Shown here piece after piece: positions 49,656 to 61,772 of a stretch of 64,000 nt of DNA; position 1 is the stretch's first letter; the number at the start of each line of letters is the position of its first letter. The stretch is from the NCBI RefSeq assembly GCF_021155775.2, contig NC_060234.1, positions 22,624,026 through 22,688,025 of the forward strand, given 5' to 3'. The position numbers and the translations under genes are program-made. The DNA comes from Neodiprion pinetum (Eukaryota > Arthropoda > Insecta > Hymenoptera > Diprionidae). The notes under the pieces were generated by a model. The model did not search any database and was not told the DNA's origin. It saw only the letters and a program-made list of their open reading frames with translations.

Positions 49656-52600
49656 AACCTCTCGGTTACAGGGATGCGATTGTCGAGATACGAACGAAAA
49701 AACGATCCGAACGCCATTTCATGATATGTGCATGCATATTTAGTATATATGAGCACATATATTGTTCGTATCTGCGTACATATTCACACACACGTGCATC
49801 CGCACCGCGTTTATTTGTTCCGAAAAAAAATCCTAAATCTTAACGTCTATGTATTGCAACACACCGATGCAGATCATTGCCATGTTTTGAATATTCCCTT
49901 ACTGTTTGGACACTTATATCCAGCGCTGTGTACACATTTTTTTTGTTTCTTTTATTTATTTACTTTTTTTTTTTACTTTGATCCGTAAATTTTGTCATAC
50001 AGATTCTCCTCCCGAAAGCCAACTTATTTTTAGAATGATTAAATTCTCACAAGTTAATTCCTCGACTAAAAGTATGGCCGATGAACGAATTTTGGCTTTG
50101 ATTTAGCTTTATCGAATTTTATCCTTCGCATTCTTACACTTCAAAATTGAAGAAATTATAGTGAAAACTGATTACAATTAAAACAAACAAAAGAACGAAC
50201 GAAGTAATGGAGAAGTAAAATTGAGACGCGATTAAAGCTGCCGAAGCTCGTGTAAAAACCTTGTTGAAATATTTCGGGATGTGAACGTGGATGCAAATAC
50301 ATAAAATACAATCAGGGACGAGGTCGACGCCATAATATTCCGCGGACCGAATCATCCCGTTCGATTATATCGAACCTCGTTTTATTTCCGGTCGCCACGC
50401 GTCCCATTTCCGTTCCCGAATATTAGCTGCTACATACTACGAAATTTACATTACCCGGGTTAGATTTATCGGATTATCCATCCGCCTATGCATCCATGAA
50501 ATGGATACGCGTTTCCGTATATATAAACTTTGATTTCACAGCCTCACATTTTTTGCGCACTTCTAATTCTGGCATTCATTTCGGCATCCTTCTTTTTTTC
50601 AAAAAATTCTCCCGTTCATTTTTATCAGGTAGTATTCCAGGGAGATGGAGGAAAGTTTTTTCGAAGCATTTATACCGCACGTTACGCACAGACCTGTATA
50701 GAGAAATACAATATCGTCGGAATGAAAATGAGATAACGTGTGAACGCCACACATTACAGTTTGATATTTTTCATTGAAAAGCGAAGGAAGAGGATCCATG
50801 TCGAAAAGAGAGAACGAAAGAACAAAGACCACACTTTACCCCCAATATCCCAAACCCATCCCCTCCTCCTACCCTCATCCCGATCCAATGTACACACTGT
50901 ATCTGAAGTCGTCTGGTTTTTTGAAACTCAACTAAAAACTAAACTGTACTTAAACATCAACGTATTCTATTAAACGCTAGTTTATCAGAAAATTACATGT
51001 CTGAGTTGTTATTTTCGCATTACTATGCAATTTAAATTTATTTTCTCACTTCTTTCATTTCACTGAGAAAAAAAGAGACATTTTTTCTTTCTGTTCCTTG
51101 TGTACGTCCGTTGCGACAATATAACGCCGACCCTTTATACGTAATGGGCGATCTTGAAACGTGAGAGACTAGAAAGACCGTTGTGTAAATCATCGATGCA
51201 TGCGAAGGAATTCGCGGTTATATAATATACGTACACGTGTGTACAATGATTTAAATAACGGACTCAAAGCTTCGCCTGCAATGCTCGCCGCTGAGAATAA
51301 CGCCGAGTATAACGACTTCATTTAATTTTATTGCCCGCATTGAGTACCGGTATCACTGCAGTTACCTACGAGACTTCACGGTTCTACAGACATTTATTCC
51401 GTCTCTGATCGTTCCTGCAATGTTACACGATAGCCGGAATTTTCAGCCAGCATATATCCGACATATTTTCTGCAATATTTATTAAACTACTTCGACGACG
51501 TCCGAATCAGATTCCCGCGGAGCGAGCATTTTTTTTTTCCAACACATTTACCCAGTCTGGTAAAGAATTTTTTTCGTCAGCCTGCGTTTTTATCCCGACA
51601 GAATCGTAGCCGACGTCGAAACGAATCCATCGATATACGACAAAGCTATATTTACGTTAAGGAAATTCGAGATATCGCGAGTTTGATGACAAAGCCGAAC
51701 GCGACAGGCTCTCCTCAGTCCGACCACTAACGGACTTTACCTACTGTAGCGCCTTTGAGTGACGATATCTCAACGTTTCTCAGTCGAAATATAGCCGCGT
51801 TACAGGTATGTCGTTGGACTCGTCTCCATATCGACTATATTCCCGGGAGTGAATAGTGACGATCATTTATTACCCCTAAGTTTTGTTATTTTTGTGGCTG
51901 TGCGGACACAGCGTTCAATCTCTGAGGGCGGAGGACTCACGGTCGTCGGTCAGCTGCGTCTTTTTCTACGGTTGACGGTAAGTGACGATCGAATTTTACT
52001 ATTCGTTAAGCGAGTTCGAAGCTGCTGATCTGTGCATTATCGAACCCAGTTGAGTTTCGAATAAACCCGTTTTTGCATTCGATGCACGGCGTGTCTCCGC
52101 GGACAGAGCCAGAAATTCTGTTTCTCTTTTCATCGTGATAATACGCGAAGCCTGCGTAGGGAGGCACAGCTCGAGAAATATCCTCCAACTGCGATTTAAG
52201 AACGAGTTTGACTCGTTGTCGTGCGTCGCAACGTCTCGTTAGACAATGCCCCGTTTGGAAAAGGGATCTTAAAACCAGTATAAGCATATACACAAGCATG
52301 GATAGTAGGCACCATCTACAGCCTGTCAGCGATTTAAAAAATTACGACCTTTCGTTCACGCCTCTCCGCGCTGCTCCTCCAACATACGTGTATACTCGCC
52401 TCGCCATTCGATTTTAAACTCCATGAGGGTTCCGCTTTAAACGACGTGCAAAAACGATCATCTCTCATTTTCCTTTTACTTTCAAATTACGAGGCGGTGC
52501 TCGGTGCTCTGCCAATTCTCGCTTTTACGACAATAATTTAACGGTTCTTCACCTCGTCGTATTTTTATCGTAGGTATCTACTCGATTATTATATACATTC

Positions 52601-52724
52601 GCAAACTCATTAATTGCACAATGTTGCATTTGCACTAAATCCAGGGGCAGTGATATGTGTAGAATCAAAAAAAAATTATGAATTGTAAAAATTAAGTCGT
52701 ATCAATTTTTATTTTGCTGATGAT

Positions 52725-52988
52725 ATGTACTACCTAGGAGAAATTCTTGGAGAAGATTATTCGTTTTTATTGTGTTATCTAAATGAAGAACCGAACAGCA
52801 TAGGATTTTTAATAAAATCACGACATATCAATCAAAAACGTATCGACGCAATCGAAGGGCATTGTTTCCGCTGTACAAATGATTCGCGATCAATTAGATA
52901 TTGCTCTCATGTAGCTGATCTTTTATGCCACCAAATTTACTTATTAGTTAGTACTTATCGTAAAATAGTGAATACTAATCCCCGTTAG
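52725..52988 (+). pseudogene. Decayed transposon-type gene fragment with SWIM-like zinc motif
   Basis: An 87-residue open frame in AT-rich surroundings. The readable part is IKSRHINQKR, then IEGHCFRC, then RSIRYCSHVADLL. Cys47-x2-Cys50-x9-Cys60-x-His62 resembles the SWIM zinc motif, CxCx(n)CxH, with one extra residue in the first pair. In insect DDE-transposon-derived proteins this kind of motif lies near the C-terminus in a context of the form (I/V)KxxSRH...G.C.C..G.R..G.CSH(V/I). The order and spacing agree with that here. There is no N-terminal catalytic region upstream and the frame stops soon after the motif, so it is a relic of the C-terminal end only. The family assignment is from memory of the motif context, not from a search. 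Confidence 0.5.
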
Positions 52989-53179
52989 TAACATATTCCG
53001 TAACGATATGCAGTCACGAACGAATTTCGTACAAGAATCTTTCAATCCCATACATTATTGTCATAATTATCACCAGTATTGTATTTTATTCACAAAATCT
53101 GACTTAGACTTGTCGATGAATAATGAAAATGTCATATTTAGCCCTGAAATGCGACATTTCATCAACTCAATGCTCTCAT

Positions 53180-53710
53180 ATACAGAGTGGCCGTGCTGAA
53201 TGTTGGGTGTAGTAATATTCAAAAATCGAATATCGATATTCTATAGCTATTCAGACAACTTTTTCTCAAAGCCTGGTCAAAATAGTAAAAGAATCGCAAA
53301 AAAACGTGCGAAACTCGTAATTTTCGACGTGGTGCACCGCTCACAAAAATTTGAAATAATTCGTGAGGGTAATATACAGCTGAAAAAATGAATCGACGAA
53401 AAAAGTTACCACATCGATTAGATTTCTAAATATAAAAATTTTTAACTTTATTGGATATTTTTCGGAACCTTTGTAGTGGCCCCTCACCCTCCAATTAATT
53501 CACATAAAGGGTCTGTTAATCTTTGGATAAACAATCGAATCATAATTTTTCACCCCCCCCCCCCCAGAGAGGGTGGAGAGTTTTATATTGAGTTACAAAC
53601 CGCCGAGGACATGCTTTTTTTCTGACCTAAGAAAAATTCCCGAACAGATAAATTGAAAATCTCCAAACAGGGACATTCGGCCTCTCTTTATCAGGGACAC
53701 CCTTTTTTGA
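53180..53710. mobile_element. Possible non-autonomous DNA element
   Basis: The left edge reads ATACAGAGTGGCC, and the right edge contains TCAGGGACACCCTTTTTT, whose reverse complement begins AAAAAAGGGTGTCCCTGA. Both are close to the ACAGGGTGNCC-type ends common in insect DNA elements. Inside there is AT-rich sequence with a poly-C run at about 53,552-53,565 and no coding frame of note. The inverted similarity is short and imperfect, so this may be coincidence, or the tail of the neighbouring SWIM-type relic. Confidence 0.2.
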
Positions 53711-54694
53711 CATTGTAAAGTTTAGCCAACTTTGAAGTACACGAAGTACACAAATCTTTTCTAAACATCTGTTAGAGAAAAAAGAAGAGTTTTTCACCTT
53801 GTCCTGCTGAGTGGCATGCCTAGTTTATTTTTGAATCAATCTTGAAATAGCACTAGACGACATTAAGTGTCCACTGTACAGGTATACTTCTGCACATAAC
53901 CTGCGCTAAGAGCGATGAGGAGCGGGGTCAACAATGATGAAGCACACCTATTAACTTATAAGATTGCCATACAGACAACTACGACATCGCCGGGCGTAAA
54001 CATAACAGCACGCGCGTTTCTACGCCAGCATAACGTAACCTACTACGCGTCGGCTCTGAGGTCTCCGGACTACCCATGAAAGTAACAGACTACGACTATT
54101 ATATACCCCGCATGATTTATCGCGCGACGTTTTCGCGGGCTGGATTAACGTCTACGCCTCTATCTCTGAAAGTAAAAAATTAATAAAAATAAATAATACC
54201 GGTTAAACTGGTGAAGAATAAAAATCACAGAGCCTCATCGTCACGGAAGAATATTCACCCCTGCGTGCAGTCACATGGTGAGTGACAAACATGTATTTGT
54301 AGTATAGTTATTGCGCATTGGAATCACGAAATGCGACGGTTATATATGAAACGTAAAAAACCTGGAAAATCTGTAACCAGAATTTATCAGTTTCGCGATG
54401 GAAACAGCGTCTAGAATCGAGTCAACCTACCAATGGAGGATGACACGCGCCTAAATTTAGCCAGCTGAATTTTGATTTGTAGAAACTTGCGCAACGATTG
54501 AAATCGCAACAAGCTATTCTTGCCATTATTTTGCGCAGTACGAAGTGTCACTCGACGGTCAATAAATACTGGAAATAATCTTAGAGCTGAAAAAAAATCT
54601 CAGCTCCTCGATTCAAGTATTTCACGTAACATTTTCCATCATGATTCGCAATTTCAAGATCCCAACGAATGTTGACTGATTCGAACCATGTATT

Positions 54695-54752
<58 letters not shown>

Positions 54753-57700
54753 TTTTTTTTATTTTTTATTTTCGTTTCCTTCTTCGTTGCCGCGGTCCTC
54801 GGAAGTGGGATGATGGGGCGGGGTTCAGCTATCGACATTCGTCGATGAATTCTCGTGGGAGCAGAGCGTCGGGGCGCCGGCTTTTTCGTCAAGTGCCATC
54901 TGACTGCGCCGCACCACCCGCGACCCCCCATCATCTTTACATAATGTATTGCCGGGTTTGCATACGCTCTCGCAGAACCTTTCCTCATCCGCTATAGGCA
55001 GTTCTGTACGCCTGTGTAGGTGTGTGTATATTCCCATCTACCCCACACATTGACGTCCACATATACCCGGCACGTAGAGCATGTACCTACGCGCATCTCG
55101 TCGTGCTAGTGTAAAATAATTCCGATAAAGCTTAGGGCACTCACCTTGGATCTGTAATCTTGCCAAATATCCCTTCGCTGTAGGTAGGCAAGTTTCAAAA
55201 TATCGCGAATTACACACACGATATAACGGATTCTGTTCTTAAAAACTAATATTTTATTTCAAATATGGAAAAGTCAATAAATAAAATCGGTGAAATAATT
55301 TGGAAACAAGATTTTCTGTTTGCTTATTTTTTTTTTTTATTTGGGTAAATTTGTTAATATTTTTAAAATCACAATCACATTCATCCGTCATCATTCATTC
55401 AGCAATAATTATTAATGTCAGAGTGTAAATATTATACATAAATAAAATCAGGGTGTAAAGATTGATGATTAAAGGTATATACAAGTATCAATTTGATAGT
55501 TGAAACTTAGCTTTTATAAAAATTTATGTCAATTATTTCTGGTTCTCTTTGTCCTCAGGTCACACAGCTCAATTTATTCTTCTAGCTTTCCGTTGAATGT
55601 AAATTACTTTAAATGTAAACGGGATCGTCAACTGTGTCTTTAACAATTTATTAATATTACAGCTTACGTAGTTTAAACTTTTTTCTCGATATTAAATATT
55701 TAATTTATAGAAAAAACAATGAAGCTAGAAGACTTTTGAGGGTGTCGAATGATAGATCTATCGATTTGCGTGTTAGTTGACCAGACTTTGACAATCGACG
55801 AACCTTACAAATAAGCGTTAGTTTTACGACTTTGGAATATATAGCGCCAAGTTTGAATTTCATTATCTATAGGCTATTGCCTGTTACAACGAATAGTGAC
55901 TTTCAAGATTCTTAGCAACATTTTTTGTTACCCTCTCTACGTTTCGACAGTCACATTCGTGTTAATATAACAATCATATAATTGACCGTTACCGACTGCT
56001 GCAGTAGCAGACAGAAGAGAACGAATAAGCTAGAGATAAAAAATAACGAAAAAAAAAAAAAAAAACCGCTGATATACGAAGGATAAAAATTACGGAATCA
56101 ATCCCAACTCTTACGATACATGTAATACGAATGTTATACGCAGGTATATCTCTCGTCGACGTCGTTCGTAATGACGCGAAAGACATTCTTTGGGATTGGC
56201 AGTCGATTTACGTCGAGCGATTGCGTGCGACGGTGGCGATTGAGTCAACCGGGGTGTGAGAATTATGAGGTGAAAGATACGTAGGTGTGAGGTGCGCCTA
56301 TATGCGGCAGTAAGAATTCGAGCTACGGCCGTGTTCGGTTCGCGTTAAATATTGCAATAAGCTCGAGAAGCTCCTCCGCAACCCCTTGCGACACCCCGTG
56401 CGTCAAACACCCTCGCCTTCCCGCCCCCGTCTTCCCTCGCCCCCTCTGCCGCCGTCACGTAGAGGTGCGCGTGTTTGTACGAAGAGATCGTGTGTGCGTG
56501 TAAAATATCCGAGCGATACATCAGGAGTATTCCCCCCGGATCCACCACCCCCCCGATCCCCGATCCGTCGGGAACGCGAAAACGCGAAGCGCAGCCCCGC
56601 GTGGATGCGCCGCTCCGAGTGTTTGCCGGCGAGATGGAAGGCAAATTAGGTTTCGACGGGGATCGAACCTCTGCCGGTATCGAAATAAAGGCGGCACGTA
56701 AAATATACGCCTCCGTACCTCGCCCCCACTCCCTCTTTCCATTTACCGCGACCTCGCGAACGGATCGCCCGTTCAGGCTGCCTTTGGGGCGCAGCCCCTT
56801 CACCCCTTTCCTCACCTACATCTAACGCGCGAAACGTCGGCACACGGATGCCCGGCCACTCGTCTGTCGGACGCCCTCACCTTCGAATATTCAGAAATTT
56901 CGCCACCTCGGTATGAATTCGAATAAAAAGGAATGGTGAAAAATGAAAGAAATTATCGATTTCAAGTTTCGATTTTTATCCTTCGGTCGATTCTGGAATC
57001 GATGATTCGTACGAGGGTAGTATCGGTTCGAAATGATCGATGAAAAAAAAAAAAAACGTAGGCTAGGCACTTTATTGTCGTACACGTTTGTACGCCAATA
57101 TGTTTACTGTTGTGAAAACGTACCACAAAAATGGTGCATTTGCTATGTGTAACTGAAATGTTTACAGAAGCTGTTCTGAAGAATCGAAAAGTTAATTCGT
57201 TTCTGCTACACGGAAACGAAAAATTAGTCTGTTTCACAGAAACCGGAGAGAGGAAAAATTAGCATAAACAGCGGATTGAGAAATTGATATTTTTCGCGAG
57301 GCGTTCGCACAATTTTTGGCTTATTTGTTTCTTTGCTCCGTTTCTCATAAGTTGATGTTTAATCAATTCGTCGTGAAAAAGAATGGATTTTTAACTATTT
57401 ATTTAATCTTCTCACTTCTTGATTTCTTCGTACAAGAGTTTCTTTTCAGAATTGTTTATTACATTATTAATAATTATAAAAATGGAAAAAAATATTCAGG
57501 AAATTATTATTTCTGTTGAAATCACGTCTTCGCCGCTTTGTTTCATTGTTGATTATTACATCGCCGTCTAAAACAGAGTTTCGAAAATCGCCGATGAAAA
57601 TTGTATCCATGTAGAAAAATTCGACGAGCAAAAGTCGAGAAGGTAGAAACATTCGAACGTGTGGAAATTTTTTGAGCGCCCGATTGGTTAGTTGTGCCCA

Positions 57701-58873
57701 TAACTAAGAAAAATCGACATCTCGGGAGAAAGGAGAGGAAAAAATACTGCGATAAAAAAAGACGTGCAATGCGGCTTCGATGACGCTTGCGCGACAAAGA
57801 TCGACGTAATTGTAGCCACCGGAGGGTGAGTAAAAAGAGGAGTCATATCTTCTCGTTAGCTCCGGGCAATGACGTAGACGCTACATATATGGGTTGCGGC
57901 AAAGTCACGTTTTTAATTTCTACCACCCCCTGAACACGTTATGTCCACCCCTCCGAATCATCCCTGTCGACCTCACTCCGAGACGCGATTTAGGTGTAGC
58001 TATGTACGTAGCTATACGGTTGCCAAGAGAAAATAGTACGGATTTATTTTCTCGTTGTTGTTAAATGCTTCGTCATAACTTGCAACTGATTTCTAGTTTC
58101 CACGAAGAAGAATCTCTGTAGCCTCGCGATTTTTGCAGTTGAACGAGGAATCTTTGAATCTTTGAATTAGGTCTGCAATTGAAACTACAAACTTTTTCTA
58201 TTAACATAAAATTTTACTTTACAACACAAGTATTTTAATGTATTTGCCGAATTCGGTAATATCCTAGATATTTGTACAAATAACGTAAAAAATTGCACAT
58301 ATTTTTATAATCTTCTTGCGTCTCATTTTTTCTTGTAATAATTTAATATAATATCAATACTATCGAAACAGCTATCTTGGTAGCATAGAGAAGAGAATTT
58401 GGTGTATCCAATTTGCAATCTGACGATTACTTGTTTCATAAAACTTAGTTGATAGTTAAAATTTCACGTATATCGAAAAAGTTTGGAGTTGTACCGACGT
58501 ATCCCCTTAACGATGATAAAATAAAGTAAAAGATATATATGTTGTATACGAATTTGAACTCGAAGATCCGGCCGCACATCCTCAAGTTCCAGGAGTTGGG
58601 AGAGTTTTTCCAATTAAATACTAAAAGAATCAGTCAAACATTTTACGGGAAAATCAAAATTTCTCCTCGCAAATAGCTGAATTGTTTTCACAGTACTTTT
58701 TTCAATCGAATATCGAACCACGTGCTTGCATTGCGGTAGAATAAAAAATAATGTGGTAATTTCTATTCTTTCCTCATTCGAACCGAAGTGCAAACAAATT
58801 ATCTGTAGGTTGATAAAAGTACTATGTGAGGTCACCGTATCCGGATGCTAAAGTACATCTAGTAAGTATAATA
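53711..58873. other. Non-coding stretch with two GC-richer islands
   Basis: AT-rich overall. GC-richer islands lie at 54.78-55.05 kb and 56.2-56.9 kb; the second has a 156-codon minus-strand and a 116-codon plus-strand frame overlapping, with no domain in either, so neither is called. Poly-A occurs at about 56049-56065 and 57041-57056. From 57.2 to 58.87 kb it is AT-rich and empty. Confidence 0.5.
54699..54746. repeat. (TC)n microsatellite
   Basis: About 24 perfect TC units directly followed by AATTTTTTTTTTTT, forming a long pyrimidine tract. Confidence 0.95.
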
Positions 58874-59160
58874 TAGTGTGAATTGTTAACGAAAGAATCC
58901 TCTGTTGTCTGATATAGTTTAATGCGCATGCGCTACAATCTGAGTGCAGTTGTTTGCCAGGATGACCAACTGTCGTGAACGTAACACCGACAGCTGTCAA
59001 ACTTTTTGCAGTTACATACATCGCGACGAAATGTCGTGTAACTTTACGACGGTTGGTCACCCTGGCAAACAACTGCTCTCGGATTCTAGCGCATGCACAT
59101 TGAACTGATCGAACTATATCGGACGACGGACGATTCTGTCGTTAGCGATTCATACTGTCT
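58874..59160. mobile_element. Palindromic MITE, copy 2
   Basis: About 287 bp, near-palindromic. GCAGTTGTTTGCCAGG at 58946-58961 recurs exactly in inverse at 59061-59076. The arms align over most of 110 bp through TAACGA, GATATAGTT, GCATGCGCTA and TGACCAAC, with an indel of about 10 bp near the middle. The spacer between the arms is short (about 40 bp). The arms are more alike here than in the 12.4 kb copy, suggesting a younger insertion or better preservation. It cannot encode a transposase. Confidence 0.75.
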
Positions 59161-60926
59161 CTAAAAAACAGCGACATTCAATGATATATAACTCTATTGC
59201 AATTATATTCTCGTTCGGATATTTCTATTGAAACGAGCAAAGCGTATCAGGGAAAATGTATTTCGCGAGAACGCGACAATTCAGAGAACTAGTCAGCAGC
59301 GAATCCCACCCTCTTGTACACATCCGCCTCATCATCGACCTGTAAGAATTTGCAAAAATGGCGGTATGCAGACTGCTGGGTACAAGGTGGGTGCCGCGAT
59401 TCGTCGGCAAAGGAACGGAGAAGGTAGCTGCTGGGAGTCTGAGGATAGAAAAGAAACGGGGTGGCCTTCCCCTCGTCGCTGTAAGAATTCGCGTATCCTT
59501 ATATCCCTCGTTCACGTTCACATTCGCCTAGAGCACCCCCATTGCACACACGAAGGAAGGCGCGCGGCGAGAAAAAGAGCCGGGCGAAACTCGAGGGGGT
59601 GGTGCTCCTCTCTCCTTACTTAGCATGCATGTGTTTGCCTTTAATATATTTTTCGCTCGTGTTGACCAAGCCGCGCCCCCCGCCCTGTCCGCGCTTATAC
59701 GTGACGGTGGATAGATGCCCGTTCACCTACAACGCCCGGCGAGATGGGAGATAGAAGATAGATGGAAGGAAAACAGGGCTCGCAGGGAAAACAAAAAAGT
59801 GGAATCACACAAGAAAGGGGGGTTGCACGGAAAGTTTTATTACAATTATAAAATGAATACATCGCGTTAAATGTATAACCGTTCGAATATTTTTGAAATT
59901 ATAAACAAATTACGCATAAAGTATGATTTCTTACCCGATGTTTCCAGTTAAATAGAACCTTAAAATCAATTTATTGTTTCACCATCATCGGATTGTCGCA
60001 ATAGTTAACGAATAATGACGCAAAGTATATTTTCTTCGGGTTATAAATAGTAAAGTCATTTTCATTTTTTCTCCAAAACTGTATTTTTTTTCTTATGATG
60101 ACAAATAAGAATTGTTTGGGACACGTGAGTATCGTTTTGAGATATTCACTGTCACCGGAGGGAAATATCCATTCCTTGTATAGTATGGTAATGAAGGATT
60201 TTTTGAACTCTTCACATTCCTCTAAGCGAGATTCTTCGAATTCCGCTTTTTCTTGGCCTCCGCTAACACATCAGCTTATACTCCGATTTTCAAACATCTT
60301 GAGATTGCAAGCTTCGCTTCCTTTCGTAGAACTGTATGTTTCACTTGTATAAAAGCTTCTTGGAATTGAAACGGATTGGGCTGCGTACCGTTCGAGATGG
60401 CTGATAAAAAAACGCAAATATTCCCTGAGAAGCGGCGACTCACGATTTCCTGAATGAAAACAGTATAGAATATACAATGTACTCCAAAAATGACAGTAAC
60501 TTAAACATTATCGATGGTTTTGAAAGGAAATACGTAATGAAAACGGTTTTACCGTTTCGCTTAGTTCGGTGAATTTTAAGCTGTGCTTCTACTTGTAAAA
60601 ATCGAGAATCCGAGGTTCTGTCGTAAAGGAATGTTCCGATCAGCTCCAAGATGTCACAGTTTTACTGATGAATTTGAAGCTTCGGAAAATGCTGGAATTT
60701 CGAAATATCTGAAATGTAAGGATTTAATATTCAAAATTTAGGAGACATCAAAGGCATAGCATGGAATTTCATCGATGAAAACATTATTCCTTTTTTCCTT
60801 ACCTGAGTTTAATTAAATGTTACTCAAGTTGAAAGCAACACAGACGGTAAAAATAAACAATAATGTGAAAATCTCTGAAATCTTTAATACATTGAATATT
60901 TTCACCAAATTTTACAATAATTCACA
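59161..60926. other. Non-coding stretch
   Basis: GC-richer at 59.2-59.75 kb, with a motif-free 131-codon plus-strand frame and an overlapping minus-strand frame; AT-rich afterwards. No exon is recognised. Confidence 0.5.
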
Positions 60927-61772
60927 TTATATTCCGATTACAAAATAGTCAGACCACGAATTGCAACACTGTCTTTGGTGTCCTTGAAAAGTCGGAAAAT
61001 TTTTTATTCCAGTTGTTGTGCCCACTGTAAGTTCACAAGAGTGTTTTCGTTTTATGGTTTTTGTACGTTGTATCAACCCTTTGTGTTTGTGTTTGGCACC
61101 GCCGACGACTTCCGTATGATCAGTATGGAGCAATCCATACTTGATGGCGTCCAATCGATCCGTGCAAGAAAAATTGATTCCAGCATTATTCAAAATCGTG
61201 AAAAAATTCTCACTTTTAGCCTTAGTTTTTTCAACAAAAGATTTTCCGATCAGAATCGATTTGTACGATCCTTTCCCAACTAATTGTACCCCCTGGAACG
61301 CAGGAAAAACACTAAAGAACCGTAAGATATTACGAAGCAAATCTTTCGTTCATCGGCTGCAATTCTTGTTCCGTTGCTTGCGGCATCTTCGGATTGCGCC
61401 CAATTGATTCCTCGCGCAAAATGACGCCGATAGATGTATAAATGAAGTTGATATCATTTGAAAGTGCAAAGACGTAACGTCAATCAAAACAACATGCAAC
61501 TGTGACAGAGTAAATGAACAAATCCCTTTCCTTCCTACTTCTATAACGAACTCCATACCTGAAAAAATTACAAGTCCCCGGCCATGGTGTTCGGTGCTTT
61601 TATTACCTATGCGGAAAGGAATCATCTGCGAGTATTTCGCCCTCGGTATGTCCTGACAAACGGTGTTTACACGCGAGTACTCGACGCCCTTACCGATGTT
61701 GATGCGTGAATACCAAGCGACGGAGGTTTCGTTTTGAGAGAGAAATTTACGTCCTAGCTGCGGATCGCGAGT
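60927..61772 (-). other. Long unrecognised minus-strand open frame with one internal stop
   Basis: Reading minus from 61,772, the same frame stays open to 60,927 except for a single TGA at 61350-61352. The first ATG is at 61,623-61,625. The segment after the TGA (137 codons) is Lys/Thr/Gly-rich with a VGKGSYKSILIGKSF stretch; the segment before it contains IPFRIGNKS. I recognise no family or motif. The region is not GC-rich, so so few stops in about 280 codons is more than simple composition predicts. However, the plus strand also has a 102-codon frame here, which weakens the case. It may be an eroded gene, a two-exon gene (the AG at TTTTTCCTGCGTTCCAG looks like an acceptor) or chance. Confidence 0.2.

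Larger units (their letters stand above)
46781..52724. other. AT-rich non-coding stretch
   Basis: Apart from the listed repeats it holds homopolymer A/T runs (for example 47246-47260, 48354-48370, 49365-49410), an octamer at 50291-50298 and no recognisable exon. The open frames are short and biased to Phe/Leu/Ile/Lys. Confidence 0.5.

Noticed and set aside
49568..49843. Poly-His protein
   Set aside because: It is the translation of a (CAC)n microsatellite.
56640..56700. Minus-strand GGTTCGATCCCC resembling a tRNA B box
   Set aside because: The stem bases do not pair and no cloverleaf can be formed.
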